DNA from: Clostridia bacterium
Lineage (GTDB): Bacteria; Bacillota_A; Clostridia; Peptostreptococcales; JAAYPU01
Direction of reading: 5' to 3'
DNA: 5,128 bases
NCBI GenBank assembly: GCA_022360735.1
Contig: JAKSCF010000081.1
Location: 1-5,128 of the forward strand
The position numbers and the translations under genes are program-made. Positions 1 through 5,128 of the stretch are shown piece by piece (position 1 is the first letter of the stretch; each line of letters opens with the position of its first letter). The notes beneath the pieces are model-generated. The model saw only the letters and a program-made list of their open reading frames with translations. It did no database searches and was not told where the DNA came from.

Positions 1-408
1 AGAGAGCCTTGCTATATTGCCAGTGACTCTCAAGACAATGTATATGTAGTCGATAGAATAAATAACCGAGTTCAGAAATTTGATAAATATGGCCAGTTTA
101 TTACAAAATGGGGTGCAAATAATGGGGTTCCAATGCAGGATCCTTTAGACTCGTGGGGACTGGCAGATGGAGATTTATTCTTACCTGTGGGTATAGTTAT
201 TGACGATAGCGACAACGTTTTTGTAACAGATACATCCAATAACAGAGTACAAAAATTCACAGCAGATGGTGTATTTATAGAAAAATGGGGAGAATTCGGC
301 GGAGAACAGGAAAATTTCTTTTCTCCTCAAGGAATTGCTTGCGGCAGTAATGGAGAAATATATGTGGTAGATGCTTTATTAAATCGAGTTGTTAAGTATA
401 TTCAGTAG
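1..408 (+). CDS. NHL-repeat beta-propeller protein, C-terminal part (5' end outside window)
   Basis: The reading frame is open from the first base of the window to a TAG at 406-408, giving 135 visible residues; no start codon need lie inside the window. Three NHL-type repeats can be read. The first has the core DNVYVVDRINNRVQKF (visible residues 12-27) followed by GQFITKWG. The second has DNVFVTDTSNNRVQKF (71-86) followed by GVFIEKWG. The last is a shorter repeat, GEIYVVDALLNRVVKY (118-133), that closes the protein. The pattern (N/E)-x-(Y/F)-V-x-D-x-x-N-x-R-V-x-K-(F/Y) is diagnostic of NHL repeats, which form propeller blades; such proteins are often secreted or surface-exposed and bind protein, RNA or ligand. 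The ATG at 133 falls between repeats and is internal, not the start. The function cannot be deduced from repeats alone, and the N-terminal part, including any signal peptide or catalytic domain, is unseen. A strong terminator follows 7 bases after the stop codon. Confidence 0.9.
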   Translation, partial: REPCYIASDSQDNVYVVDRINNRVQKFDKYGQFITKWGANNGVPMQDPLDSWGLADGDLFLPVGIVIDDSDNVFVTDTSNNRVQKFTADGVFIEKWGEFGGEQENFFSPQGIACGSNGEIYVVDALLNRVVKYIQ

Positions 409-415
409 TTGATAT

Positions 416-457
416 AAAATAACCATGTCATAACTCAAATGGCATGGTTATTTTTTT
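416..457 (+). terminator. Rho-independent terminator after the NHL gene, probably bidirectional
   Basis: A stem of 16 base pairs (416-431 with 439-454, one G-T pair at 428/442) encloses a 7-base loop, AACTCAA. The 3' arm runs into seven T residues at 451-457. It begins 7 bases after the NHL stop codon. Read on the other strand, the 5' arm supplies TTATTTTAT after the stem, so it can probably also stop transcripts of the convergent SIMPL gene, whose stop codon is about 60 bases away. I saw no better terminator for that gene. Confidence 0.88.
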
Positions 458-514
458 GATTCAATTCAAAGTTGGTATCATGAAATGACTGACAATACTT
501 ATTGTGCTTGAAAA

Positions 515-1249
515 CTAGTATTGATAAATCACTTCAACGGTAGCACTGATCTTAACATCATCAGGATTGATAGGAGTTGCCGCCATATCTTCTTTAAGGT
601 TATAGGACATATAATTTCTGGCGATTGAAATGTTGGATACCTCTGAAACCTTAAAGGGTTTATCTAGTTTTGTACCATGAACGGAAGCGATAGCTTTGGC
701 TTTCTCTTCAGCATTTTTTACAGCTTCTTTTAAAGCCTTTTGGTACTCGGTTTTTTGCACACTATCTGTTACGCCAAAGGATACAGATGTTACCCGATTA
801 ATACCTTCTTTTACGGCCACATCCAGTATACTGCTTACTTTATCCAGATCAGAAGTTTCAACTTTTATTTGATTAGAGACATTATATCCTTTTAATACTT
901 GCCCCTGATTTTCAATCCAGTCATAATCTGGGTAAATATTATAATTATTCGTGGTTATTTGTTTCTCATCAATACCCAGTGCTTTTAACTTCTTATATAC
1001 ATTATCCATCTTTTCTGCATTGCTTTTTTGGGCTGCCTCTGCTGTTTTTGCCGATGTTTCAACTGCCATTGTTAAATAAGCTACATTTGGAGCAACCTCA
1101 ACTGAGTATTCTCCGGAAACGACGATACTTCTCATACTTTCAGTTTCACTGGCTGAAACTTGAGCATTCATGTTCATAATAGGTCCGAAAATAACCCCTA
1201 TTATAAAAGCGACTGCAATAACACTACCGATAATATAACCTTTCTTCAT
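515..1249 (-). CDS. SIMPL (DUF541/YggE-like) domain protein, membrane-anchored
   Basis: A 244-residue protein. Residues 1-4 are MKKG, followed by one hydrophobic segment (about 5-25) that acts as a signal anchor or uncleaved signal peptide; no lipobox is visible. The rest is a SIMPL domain. Seen in order are the opening strand SGEYSVEVAPNVAYLTMAVET (45-65, the usual G-x-G/E-x-V-x-V-x-P-D/N start), a helix ending LKALGIDEKQITT (88-100), the aromatic stretch NIYPDYDW (104-111), GYNVSNQIKVET (121-132), the helix ALKEAVKNAEEKAKAIA (172-188), and the closing strand VKISATVEVIYQY (232-244). Length is normal for the family. SIMPL proteins are periplasmic or surface proteins of poorly defined role; Gram-negative YggE has been linked to oxidative stress. 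The start is supported by AAAGGAG at 1257-1263, 7 bases upstream. The gene is monocistronic and divergent from the membrane protein gene at 1450. The family call is firm; the cellular role is not known. Confidence 0.93.
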   Translation of the reverse strand: MKKGYIIGSVIAVAFIIGVIFGPIMNMNAQVSASETESMRSIVVSGEYSVEVAPNVAYLTMAVETSAKTAEAAQKSNAEKMDNVYKKLKALGIDEKQITTNNYNIYPDYDWIENQGQVLKGYNVSNQIKVETSDLDKVSSILDVAVKEGINRVTSVSFGVTDSVQKTEYQKALKEAVKNAEEKAKAIASVHGTKLDKPFKVSEVSNISIARNYMSYNLKEDMAATPINPDDVKISATVEVIYQY

Positions 1250-1279
1250 CTTAATTCTCCTTTATTTTTTAAGATTTTT

Positions 1280-1307
1280 ATTTTATATTTAATAGACGAA
1301 CAAACAA
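1280..1307 (-). promoter_or_regulatory. Possible promoter of the SIMPL gene
   Basis: On the - strand, TTGTTT (1302-1307) and TAAAAT (1280-1285) are separated by 16 bases, a weak match to sigma-A -35 and -10 elements. It would give a leader of roughly 25 bases before the AAAGGAG at 1257-1263. The region is very AT-rich, so this assignment is tentative. Confidence 0.3.
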
Positions 1308-1387
1308 AAAGAAAAGTTCCATAATGACTCTATTTACATTTAACCATACCATTGAAATCATAGTATTTAATGAAAAGAAATTATATA

Positions 1388-1396
1388 TGGTAAAAT
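1388..1396 (+). promoter_or_regulatory. Possible extended -10 promoter for the membrane protein at 1450
   Basis: TGGTAAAAT at 1388-1396 fits an extended -10 element (TG-n-TAnAAT type). The stretch where a -35 would lie (about 1367-1373, TTAATGA) matches poorly, which extended -10 promoters tolerate. Transcription would start near 1403, leaving a leader of about 47 bases. TTGATA at 1406-1411 and TATAAG at 1420-1425 are only 8 bases apart and do not form a promoter together. Confidence 0.38.
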
Positions 1397-1449
1397 GTAA
1401 AAGGGTTGATATAGAATAGTATAAGAGCAAAAGAAGGGGGTGACTGATC

Positions 1450-2175
1450 ATGTTTAAGTCCAATAAAATTTTAACAGCAGTAGTTCTGGTAATATTAATA
1501 GCAATTGCGATTACATCTGTATCATTTGCCAATGCAGCAGAACCGCCATCAATAGTGATTATAGTTCCATGGGCACCTGATGACCTTGAAATGAGTGTCT
1601 TTTCAGACGGGGAGTATGAAAAAGCCACTAAGGTAGATAAGACCATTGAAACGTATTATGCATTTTATATACATGGTTTAAAAAGTTCCAGCGATTATAA
1701 GGTTAAAATCAATACTGAAGATAAAGATTTTGAAATCATACTGAATGAACAGCTTAAAACATACAACAACATTTTTACTTTGGATTTGGAGAAACAAACA
1801 CTAAAACCTGGAAAATTATTTTCACGAACAATTGCCTTGGTATCTTTTAGAATCATTTTGACACTTATAATTGAAGGGTTTGTATTTTTCCTTTTCGGAT
1901 ACAGACAGAAAAAGTCATGGGTTATTTTTTTGATGATCAATTTACTCACTCAAGGCACTTTAAATTTTTGGCTGAGTGGATTTACCCCATTTTCCAGTTA
2001 TGGAATATTTTTTGGGCTCATATTTGCAGAGTTTTGGATATTTGTTGTTGAAATGATTGCATTATCATTTTTCATAACAGAGCAAAGAACTAGAAAAACA
2101 ATTTTATATGTACTAATAGCAAATTTAGCAAGTTTGGTTGTAGGAGGGCACTTGATTACAATTCTTCCCCTATAA
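1450..2175 (+). CDS. Unrecognised exported/membrane protein: signal peptide, short extracytoplasmic domain, four TM segments
   Basis: A 241-residue protein that I cannot assign to a named family. Residues 1-29 form a signal peptide (basic MFKSNK, hydrophobic core 8-25, likely cleavage in ANAA at 27-30). A soluble, probably extracytoplasmic domain of about 90 residues follows (31-122). It opens with EPPSIVIIVPWAPDDLEMSV (31-50), looks beta-rich, and contains two strand pairs around YYAFYIHGL and YKVKINTEDKDFEIIL. Four hydrophobic segments follow, at about 126-150, 155-178, 183-210 and 216-238. They carry polar residues inside or next to the membrane: E142, N164, Q168, N172, E194, E201, N225 and H234. 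The start is supported by AAGGGGGTG at 1434-1442, 7 bases upstream of ATG. The gene is single, divergent from the SIMPL gene and convergent with dctM; its TAA lies inside the terminator stem. It could be a sensor, a transporter component or an envelope stress protein, but nothing in the sequence decides this. Confidence 0.85.
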   Translation: MFKSNKILTAVVLVILIAIAITSVSFANAAEPPSIVIIVPWAPDDLEMSVFSDGEYEKATKVDKTIETYYAFYIHGLKSSSDYKVKINTEDKDFEIILNEQLKTYNNIFTLDLEKQTLKPGKLFSRTIALVSFRIILTLIIEGFVFFLFGYRQKKSWVIFLMINLLTQGTLNFWLSGFTPFSSYGIFFGLIFAEFWIFVVEMIALSFFITEQRTRKTILYVLIANLASLVVGGHLITILPL

Positions 2176-2214
2176 AATACAAACTACCCGTTTATCGGGT
2201 AGTTTGTATTTTAT
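2172..2214. terminator. Shared bidirectional terminator between the membrane protein and dctM
   Basis: A perfect 19-base-pair stem (2172-2190 with 2196-2214) has a 5-base loop, TTTAT. The GC-rich CTACCCG/CGGGTAG part sits at the loop end and AT-rich TACAAA/TTTGTA plus ATAAAAT/ATTTTAT at the base, so transcripts in either direction end in a U-rich 3' arm. The TAA of the + strand gene (2173-2175) is inside the 5' arm, and the dctM stop codon on the other strand is only 8 bases beyond the stem. One hairpin therefore serves both convergent units. Confidence 0.9.
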
Positions 2215-2222
2215 CATAGTAT

Positions 2223-3500
2223 CTAAATTAAAAATTTCAGAGGAACCAGAACCAATTGTGGGAAAATGATTAATAGTGCTAAAATAAGTACTTCCACAAG
2301 CAAAAACGGCATAATGCCTTTAACCACCTGAGGGAATGTTATTTTACCGACACTACACCCTAAATATAAAACGGTTCCAACGGGTGGTGTAATTAATCCT
2401 AGACATAGATTCAGTACCATGACTACAGCGAAATATATTGGGTCAATACCGGCTTGAATAATAACTGGAAAAAGTACAGGTCCAAAAATTAATAGATTAG
2501 GTGTTAAATCCATAACCATTCCCATGGCAAATAAGAATATATTGATAATAATCATTAAAGCTAGTGGATGATTGATCATACCTCCAAGCACTGCTGCCAG
2601 TTGATTTGGTATTTGAGCTACTGTTATTAACCAGCCAACGGCTGTTGCTCCTGCAACAATAAACATTACGATAGCAGTGCTCCCCGCACTATCTACACAT
2701 ATTCCAATAACATCACGTGGTTTTATCTCTTTGTACCATAATATAGAAACTAGTAATGCGTATATTACAGCAAATGAACCGGCTTCAGTAGGTGTAAAAA
2801 TTCCAAATCGAATGCCTCCTACAATAATGATTGGCATGACCAATGCGGGTAGGGAATCCTTTATAATTTCCTTCTGTTCCTTCTTAGTATAAGTACATAC
2901 GTCGTTATAGCCATGTTTCTTTACAATAACCTTCCATGCAATCATCAAACCTAAACCTAAAAGTAATCCTGGCACAATTCCAGCCATGAACATCTTAGTA
3001 ATGGATACGCCTACAGTTGATCCTAAAACAATCATGGGTATACTGGGCGGGATAATGGGAGCCACCATAGCACCTGCACATATAAGCCCGGTAGAACGTT
3101 CCGGACTGTATCCGTTAGCATACATCATAGGAATTAATATTGCACCTAATGCCGCAGCATCAGCTACAGCACTACCGGATAACCCTGAAAAAATAATACT
3201 TGCTAAAATAGCTGCATATCCAAGACCACCTTTTAATTTTCCAACTATGATATTTGCAAAGTTAACAATTCGTCTTGACAATCCGCCTTTAGCCATGAGT
3301 TCTCCCGCTAACATAAAAAATGGAATAGCCATCAATGAAAAATTATTGGTTCCCATAACCATTTGCTGACTGATTATAGAAGGATCAAACACCCCCATAT
3401 ATATCATCAACACAATGCTGCATAGAATCAATATAAAAGCAATGGGTATTCCAAAAAACATAAACAGAAATAAAGAACCAACGAATATACCTAATTCCAT
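2223..3500 (-). CDS. dctM: TRAP transporter large permease subunit DctM
   Basis: A 425-residue integral membrane protein, the usual length for DctM. It forms the substrate channel of a tripartite ATP-independent periplasmic (TRAP) transporter and couples uptake to a sodium or proton gradient. It is hydrophobic throughout, with about a dozen membrane segments. Family motifs occur in order: IPFFMLAGELMAKGGL (59-74), FSGLSGSAVADAAALGAILI (104-123), APIIPPSIPMIVLG (147-160), FTPTEAGSFAVIYAL (235-249), MGMVMDLTPNLLIFGPVLFP (326-345) and NLCLGLITPPVGTVLYLGCSVG (364-385). The two glycine/serine- and proline-rich re-entrant regions (around 106-114 and 368-375) are those associated with ion and substrate sites in this family. 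AAAGGAGG at 3510-3517 lies 9 bases before ATG and overlaps the last codons of dctQ, leaving a 1-base gap between the genes, so translation is probably coupled. It is the last gene of the operon, ending at the bidirectional terminator at 2172-2214. No truncation or frameshift is seen. Confidence 0.97.
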   Translation of the reverse strand: MELGIFVGSLFLFMFFGIPIAFILILCSIVLMIYMGVFDPSIISQQMVMGTNNFSLMAIPFFMLAGELMAKGGLSRRIVNFANIIVGKLKGGLGYAAILASIIFSGLSGSAVADAAALGAILIPMMYANGYSPERSTGLICAGAMVAPIIPPSIPMIVLGSTVGVSITKMFMAGIVPGLLLGLGLMIAWKVIVKKHGYNDVCTYTKKEQKEIIKDSLPALVMPIIIVGGIRFGIFTPTEAGSFAVIYALLVSILWYKEIKPRDVIGICVDSAGSTAIVMFIVAGATAVGWLITVAQIPNQLAAVLGGMINHPLALMIIINIFLFAMGMVMDLTPNLLIFGPVLFPVIIQAGIDPIYFAVVMVLNLCLGLITPPVGTVLYLGCSVGKITFPQVVKGIMPFLLVEVLILALLIIFPQLVLVPLKFLI

Positions 3501-3501
3501 T

Positions 3502-3987
3502 TTAAGTTTCCTCCTTTATCAATCTGATGACTCGAATTAAATTTACTATTGTATAAATACCCATAGCGATTGGCGTTATTACAATCAGAATAGAGATGAC
3601 ACCAAATGGCATGCCCGTGGCAGGACTTTCAGATACGGCAGTTATTTCGAAAAATTGAATACCGCCCCATGTCACAACGATAAGCGCTATCAAAATAAGT
3701 AGTTCTCCAATAATTTGAACGAATATCTTTTTTCGACCTGAAATTTTATCAATGAAAAAAGTAGCTCCCACATGTTGATTGTTTTTAAGTGCAATGATTG
3801 CCCCCAAAAAAGATACCCATATAAAAAAATATCTTGCAAGCTCTTCTGATTGCGGGAATCCTGAATTAAATAGATACCTTAAAAGGGCGTTACCAAAAAC
3901 TAAAATAACCATAATACTCATGGATAAGAATATAAACATGCTGCATAACTTATCAAATAAATTGTTCTTTTTTTTCAAATCATCCAT
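3502..3987 (-). CDS. dctQ: TRAP transporter small permease subunit DctQ
   Basis: A 161-residue membrane protein with four hydrophobic segments (about 15-38, 51-67, 88-108, 126-150), the standard DctQ topology and size. Family landmarks are NALLRYLFNSGFPQSEELAR (33-52), which contains the conserved R-Y/F and S-E-E-L-A-R after the first helix, then FFIWVSFLGA (54-63), KNNQHVGATFF (68-78), and SPATGMPFGVI (121-131) before the last helix. DctQ pairs with DctM to form the membrane complex. The chosen ATG has an unusual ribosome site: AAAAGGAG ends only 2 bases before it, shorter than usual. An in-frame TTG at codon 4 would sit 11 bases away and is an alternative start that would remove three residues. 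The stop codon is 1 base from dctM, and the last codons (K-E-E) double as the dctM ribosome binding site. A hairpin separates it from dctP upstream. Confidence 0.94.
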   Translation of the reverse strand: MDDLKKKNNLFDKLCSMFIFLSMSIMVILVFGNALLRYLFNSGFPQSEELARYFFIWVSFLGAIIALKNNQHVGATFFIDKISGRKKIFVQIIGELLILIALIVVTWGGIQFFEITAVSESPATGMPFGVISILIVITPIAMGIYTIVNLIRVIRLIKEET

Positions 3988-4005
3988 ATCTCCTTTTGAA
4001 TTTAA

Positions 4006-4029
4006 ACGTAGCCGAATGAACGACTACGT
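4006..4029 (-). promoter_or_regulatory. Intercistronic hairpin between dctP and dctQ
   Basis: ACGTAG (4006-4011) and CTACGT (4024-4029) pair perfectly. One mismatch (4012/4023) and two further C-G pairs close a 6-base loop at 4015-4020. On the coding strand the hairpin begins 8 bases after the dctP stop codon and ends about 10 bases before the dctQ AAAAGGAG. The sequence after it (TTTAAATTC) is not a long T run, so it is not a full terminator. It is more likely a 3' end stabiliser or partial terminator that lets dctP mRNA outnumber dctQM mRNA, as expected where the binding protein is needed in excess. That function is inferred. Confidence 0.6.
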
Positions 4030-4036
4030 CTAACCT

Positions 4037-5059
4037 TTATTTTTCGTTTCTTATTCTTTCTGCTAAATCTTCCATACCTGGATACTTATCATAGAACCAT
4101 TGGTACACAGGAGCTTGAGATTCAATCAGTTTCTTTTTGAATGCTTCATCTGGTGTAATAATCTTAATACCTGCTTCTTCAAGACTTTCTTTGTCCTCAA
4201 GATCTTTTCGGATGGACAATTCCCAGTTTAGATCAGCGGCTTCTTTTGCAGCATCTATAATAATATTCTGATTTTCTTCAGATAGGCTTTGGTAGAATTC
4301 TTCATTAATTACCCAAAGATTCGGGCTAAATATATGTCTTGTTTCCAACATATGTGATTGTACCTCGTAAATTTTTGATGCTTTTACTGTAGAGTATGGA
4401 TTGTCTTGTCCATCTACAACTTTTTGTTCAAGTGCTGTGAATAATTCACTAAAAGGCATAGCGATAGGGTTTGTGTTAAGAGCCTTTGCCATTTCCACAT
4501 AGTAAGGGACATTTGGAACTCTTAATCTAAGCCCTTCAAAATCTTCAAATTTTGATATTTCCCTATTAGAAGAGATTTCTCTGAACCCATTCACCGTCCA
4601 TGCTAAATTTCGAACGCCAGCCTTTGGGATTAAATCTTTTACAATCTCATCGCCAAGGGACCCTTGTAAAACTTTACGTGCATGTTCCCAGCTGTCGAAT
4701 AAGAACGGAATTTCTGCTACAGCAATAGAAGGCGCATCTTTTGATATCATAATTCCAGGAACACCCATTTCAACAGAACCTTTTTTGACACTATCTATAA
4801 ATGTATCTTCAGACCCCAATTGGCTATTAGGATATATCTGAACCTCAATCTGCTTATCAGAGTTTGTTTCTACTAATTCTTTAAATTTTTCTAAAGCTAT
4901 ATTTTGAGGATGATCAATTGCATACCAATTTGCAATTTTAATCTTGATCGTTTTTTCTGACGGTGTACCTCCTACTTCGCCTTGCTCATTTTTGCCACAC
5001 CCTCCCAAAGTTAATAACAATGTTACGATTAATAAAACGGATACAATCTTTTTATTCAT
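4037..5059 (-). CDS. dctP: TRAP transporter substrate-binding lipoprotein DctP
   Basis: A 340-residue solute receptor of the DctP family. It starts with a lipoprotein signal peptide: basic MNKK, hydrophobic core 5-18, and lipobox LGGC with the lipidated cysteine at C21. This fits a Gram-positive cell, where the receptor must be tethered to the outer face of the membrane. Mature-domain landmarks are IYPNSQLGSEDTFIDSVKKG (75-94), IPFLFDSWEHA (117-127), the linker and ligand region NGFREISSNREI (157-168), FEGLRLRVPNVPYYVEMAKA (174-193), and PFSELFTALEQKVVDGQDNP (202-221). R160, R180 and N220 have the same mutual spacing as R127, R147 and N187 of the sialic acid receptor SiaP, so R180 is the expected salt-bridge partner of the substrate carboxylate. 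The ligand is therefore probably an organic acid (dicarboxylate, sugar acid, keto acid or similar), not further resolved. GAGGAGGG at 5066-5073 lies 7 bases before ATG. It is the first gene of the operon, 49 bases ahead of dctQ. Confidence 0.97.
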   Translation of the reverse strand: MNKKIVSVLLIVTLLLTLGGCGKNEQGEVGGTPSEKTIKIKIANWYAIDHPQNIALEKFKELVETNSDKQIEVQIYPNSQLGSEDTFIDSVKKGSVEMGVPGIMISKDAPSIAVAEIPFLFDSWEHARKVLQGSLGDEIVKDLIPKAGVRNLAWTVNGFREISSNREISKFEDFEGLRLRVPNVPYYVEMAKALNTNPIAMPFSELFTALEQKVVDGQDNPYSTVKASKIYEVQSHMLETRHIFSPNLWVINEEFYQSLSEENQNIIIDAAKEAADLNWELSIRKDLEDKESLEEAGIKIITPDEAFKKKLIESQAPVYQWFYDKYPGMEDLAERIRNEK

Positions 5060-5081
5060 TTTATTCCCTCCTCTTATCTTT

Positions 5082-5094
5082 TTTGTAATACAAA
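5082..5094. promoter_or_regulatory. Palindromic operator candidate upstream of dctP (FadR/GntR-type)
   Basis: On the coding strand the sequence is TTTGTATTACAAA, a perfect 6+1+6 inverted repeat. Its inner 11 bases (5083-5093, TTGTATTACAA) match TNGTNNNACNA, the consensus published for the FadR subfamily of GntR regulators, on both strands. It lies 8 bases upstream of the dctP ribosome binding site, suitable for repression by blocking the polymerase or its progress. A possible -10, TATAAA at 5119-5124, is seen on the coding strand, but its -35 would fall beyond the window. The regulator gene is not in view, and an AT-rich 13-mer can be palindromic by chance. Confidence 0.45.
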
Positions 5095-5128
5095 CTAAAA
5101 ATCACCTTGATGTGTTTTTTTATAATGC

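Noticed and set aside
493..523. Inverted repeat CAATACT/AGTATTG around the SIMPL stop codon
   Set aside because: Only 7 pairs with a 17-base loop and no T run on either side; likely chance in AT-rich DNA, and the terminator at 416-457 already serves this gap.
979..1179. Open frame of 66 codons on the + strand inside the SIMPL gene
   Set aside because: It is an antisense shadow of a well-supported gene with no ribosome site or domain of its own.
1406..1425. TTGATA and TATAAG upstream of the membrane protein gene as a -35/-10 pair
   Set aside because: The spacing is only 8 bases, far below the 16-18 needed; the extended -10 at 1388-1396 is the better candidate.
1278..1646. Open frame of 122 codons on the - strand spanning the divergent promoter region and the start of the membrane protein gene
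   Set aside because: It overlaps the better supported + strand gene with its signal peptide and strong ribosome site, the product has no recognisable domain, and no convincing ribosome site precedes it.
2986..3369. Open frame of 127 codons on the + strand inside dctM
   Set aside because: It is antisense to the strongly conserved TRAP motifs of dctM; the open frame is explained by the codon bias of a hydrophobic protein.
5101..5111. Second small inverted repeat ATCA-CCT-TGAT upstream of dctP
   Set aside because: Four-base arms are expected by chance and it matches no regulator consensus I know.

Overview
The window is an AT-rich stretch of bacterial chromosome. Short genes, strong AAGGAGG-type ribosome binding sites, a classic lipobox lipoprotein and compact U-tailed hairpin terminators all suggest a low-GC Firmicute, probably a member of the Clostridia. 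No mobile element, tRNA, rRNA or CRISPR array is visible.

Layout from left to right. (1) Positions 1-408, + strand: the 3' end of a gene for an NHL-repeat (beta-propeller) protein whose start lies outside the window. (2) A strong hairpin terminator at 416-457, in a convergent gap. (3) Positions 515-1249, - strand: a membrane-anchored SIMPL/DUF541-domain protein. (4) A divergent promoter region at about 1264-1433. (5) Positions 1450-2175, + strand: an unrecognised protein with a signal peptide, a short extracytoplasmic domain and four predicted membrane segments. (6) A perfect 19-bp stem at 2172-2214, which serves as a shared terminator between convergent genes. (7) Positions 2223-5059, - strand: a complete tripartite TRAP transporter operon in the order dctP-dctQ-dctM, with leader DNA from 5060 to the window edge.

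The TRAP operon is the functional core. DctP is a lipid-anchored solute receptor that captures an organic acid outside the cell. DctQ (4 membrane segments) and DctM (about a dozen) form the ion-driven permease that accepts the substrate from DctP. The operon shows layered control. A 13-bp palindrome lies just upstream of the dctP ribosome binding site and fits the operator consensus of FadR-type GntR regulators. A hairpin lies between dctP and dctQ, where it could make the receptor more abundant than the permease. dctQ and dctM are separated by 1 nt, with the dctM ribosome binding site inside the dctQ coding sequence. The substrate cannot be fixed from sequence alone.

I see no clearly new multi-gene system here. 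The least explained items are the orphan membrane protein at 1450-2175 and the regulatory DNA around the TRAP operon.
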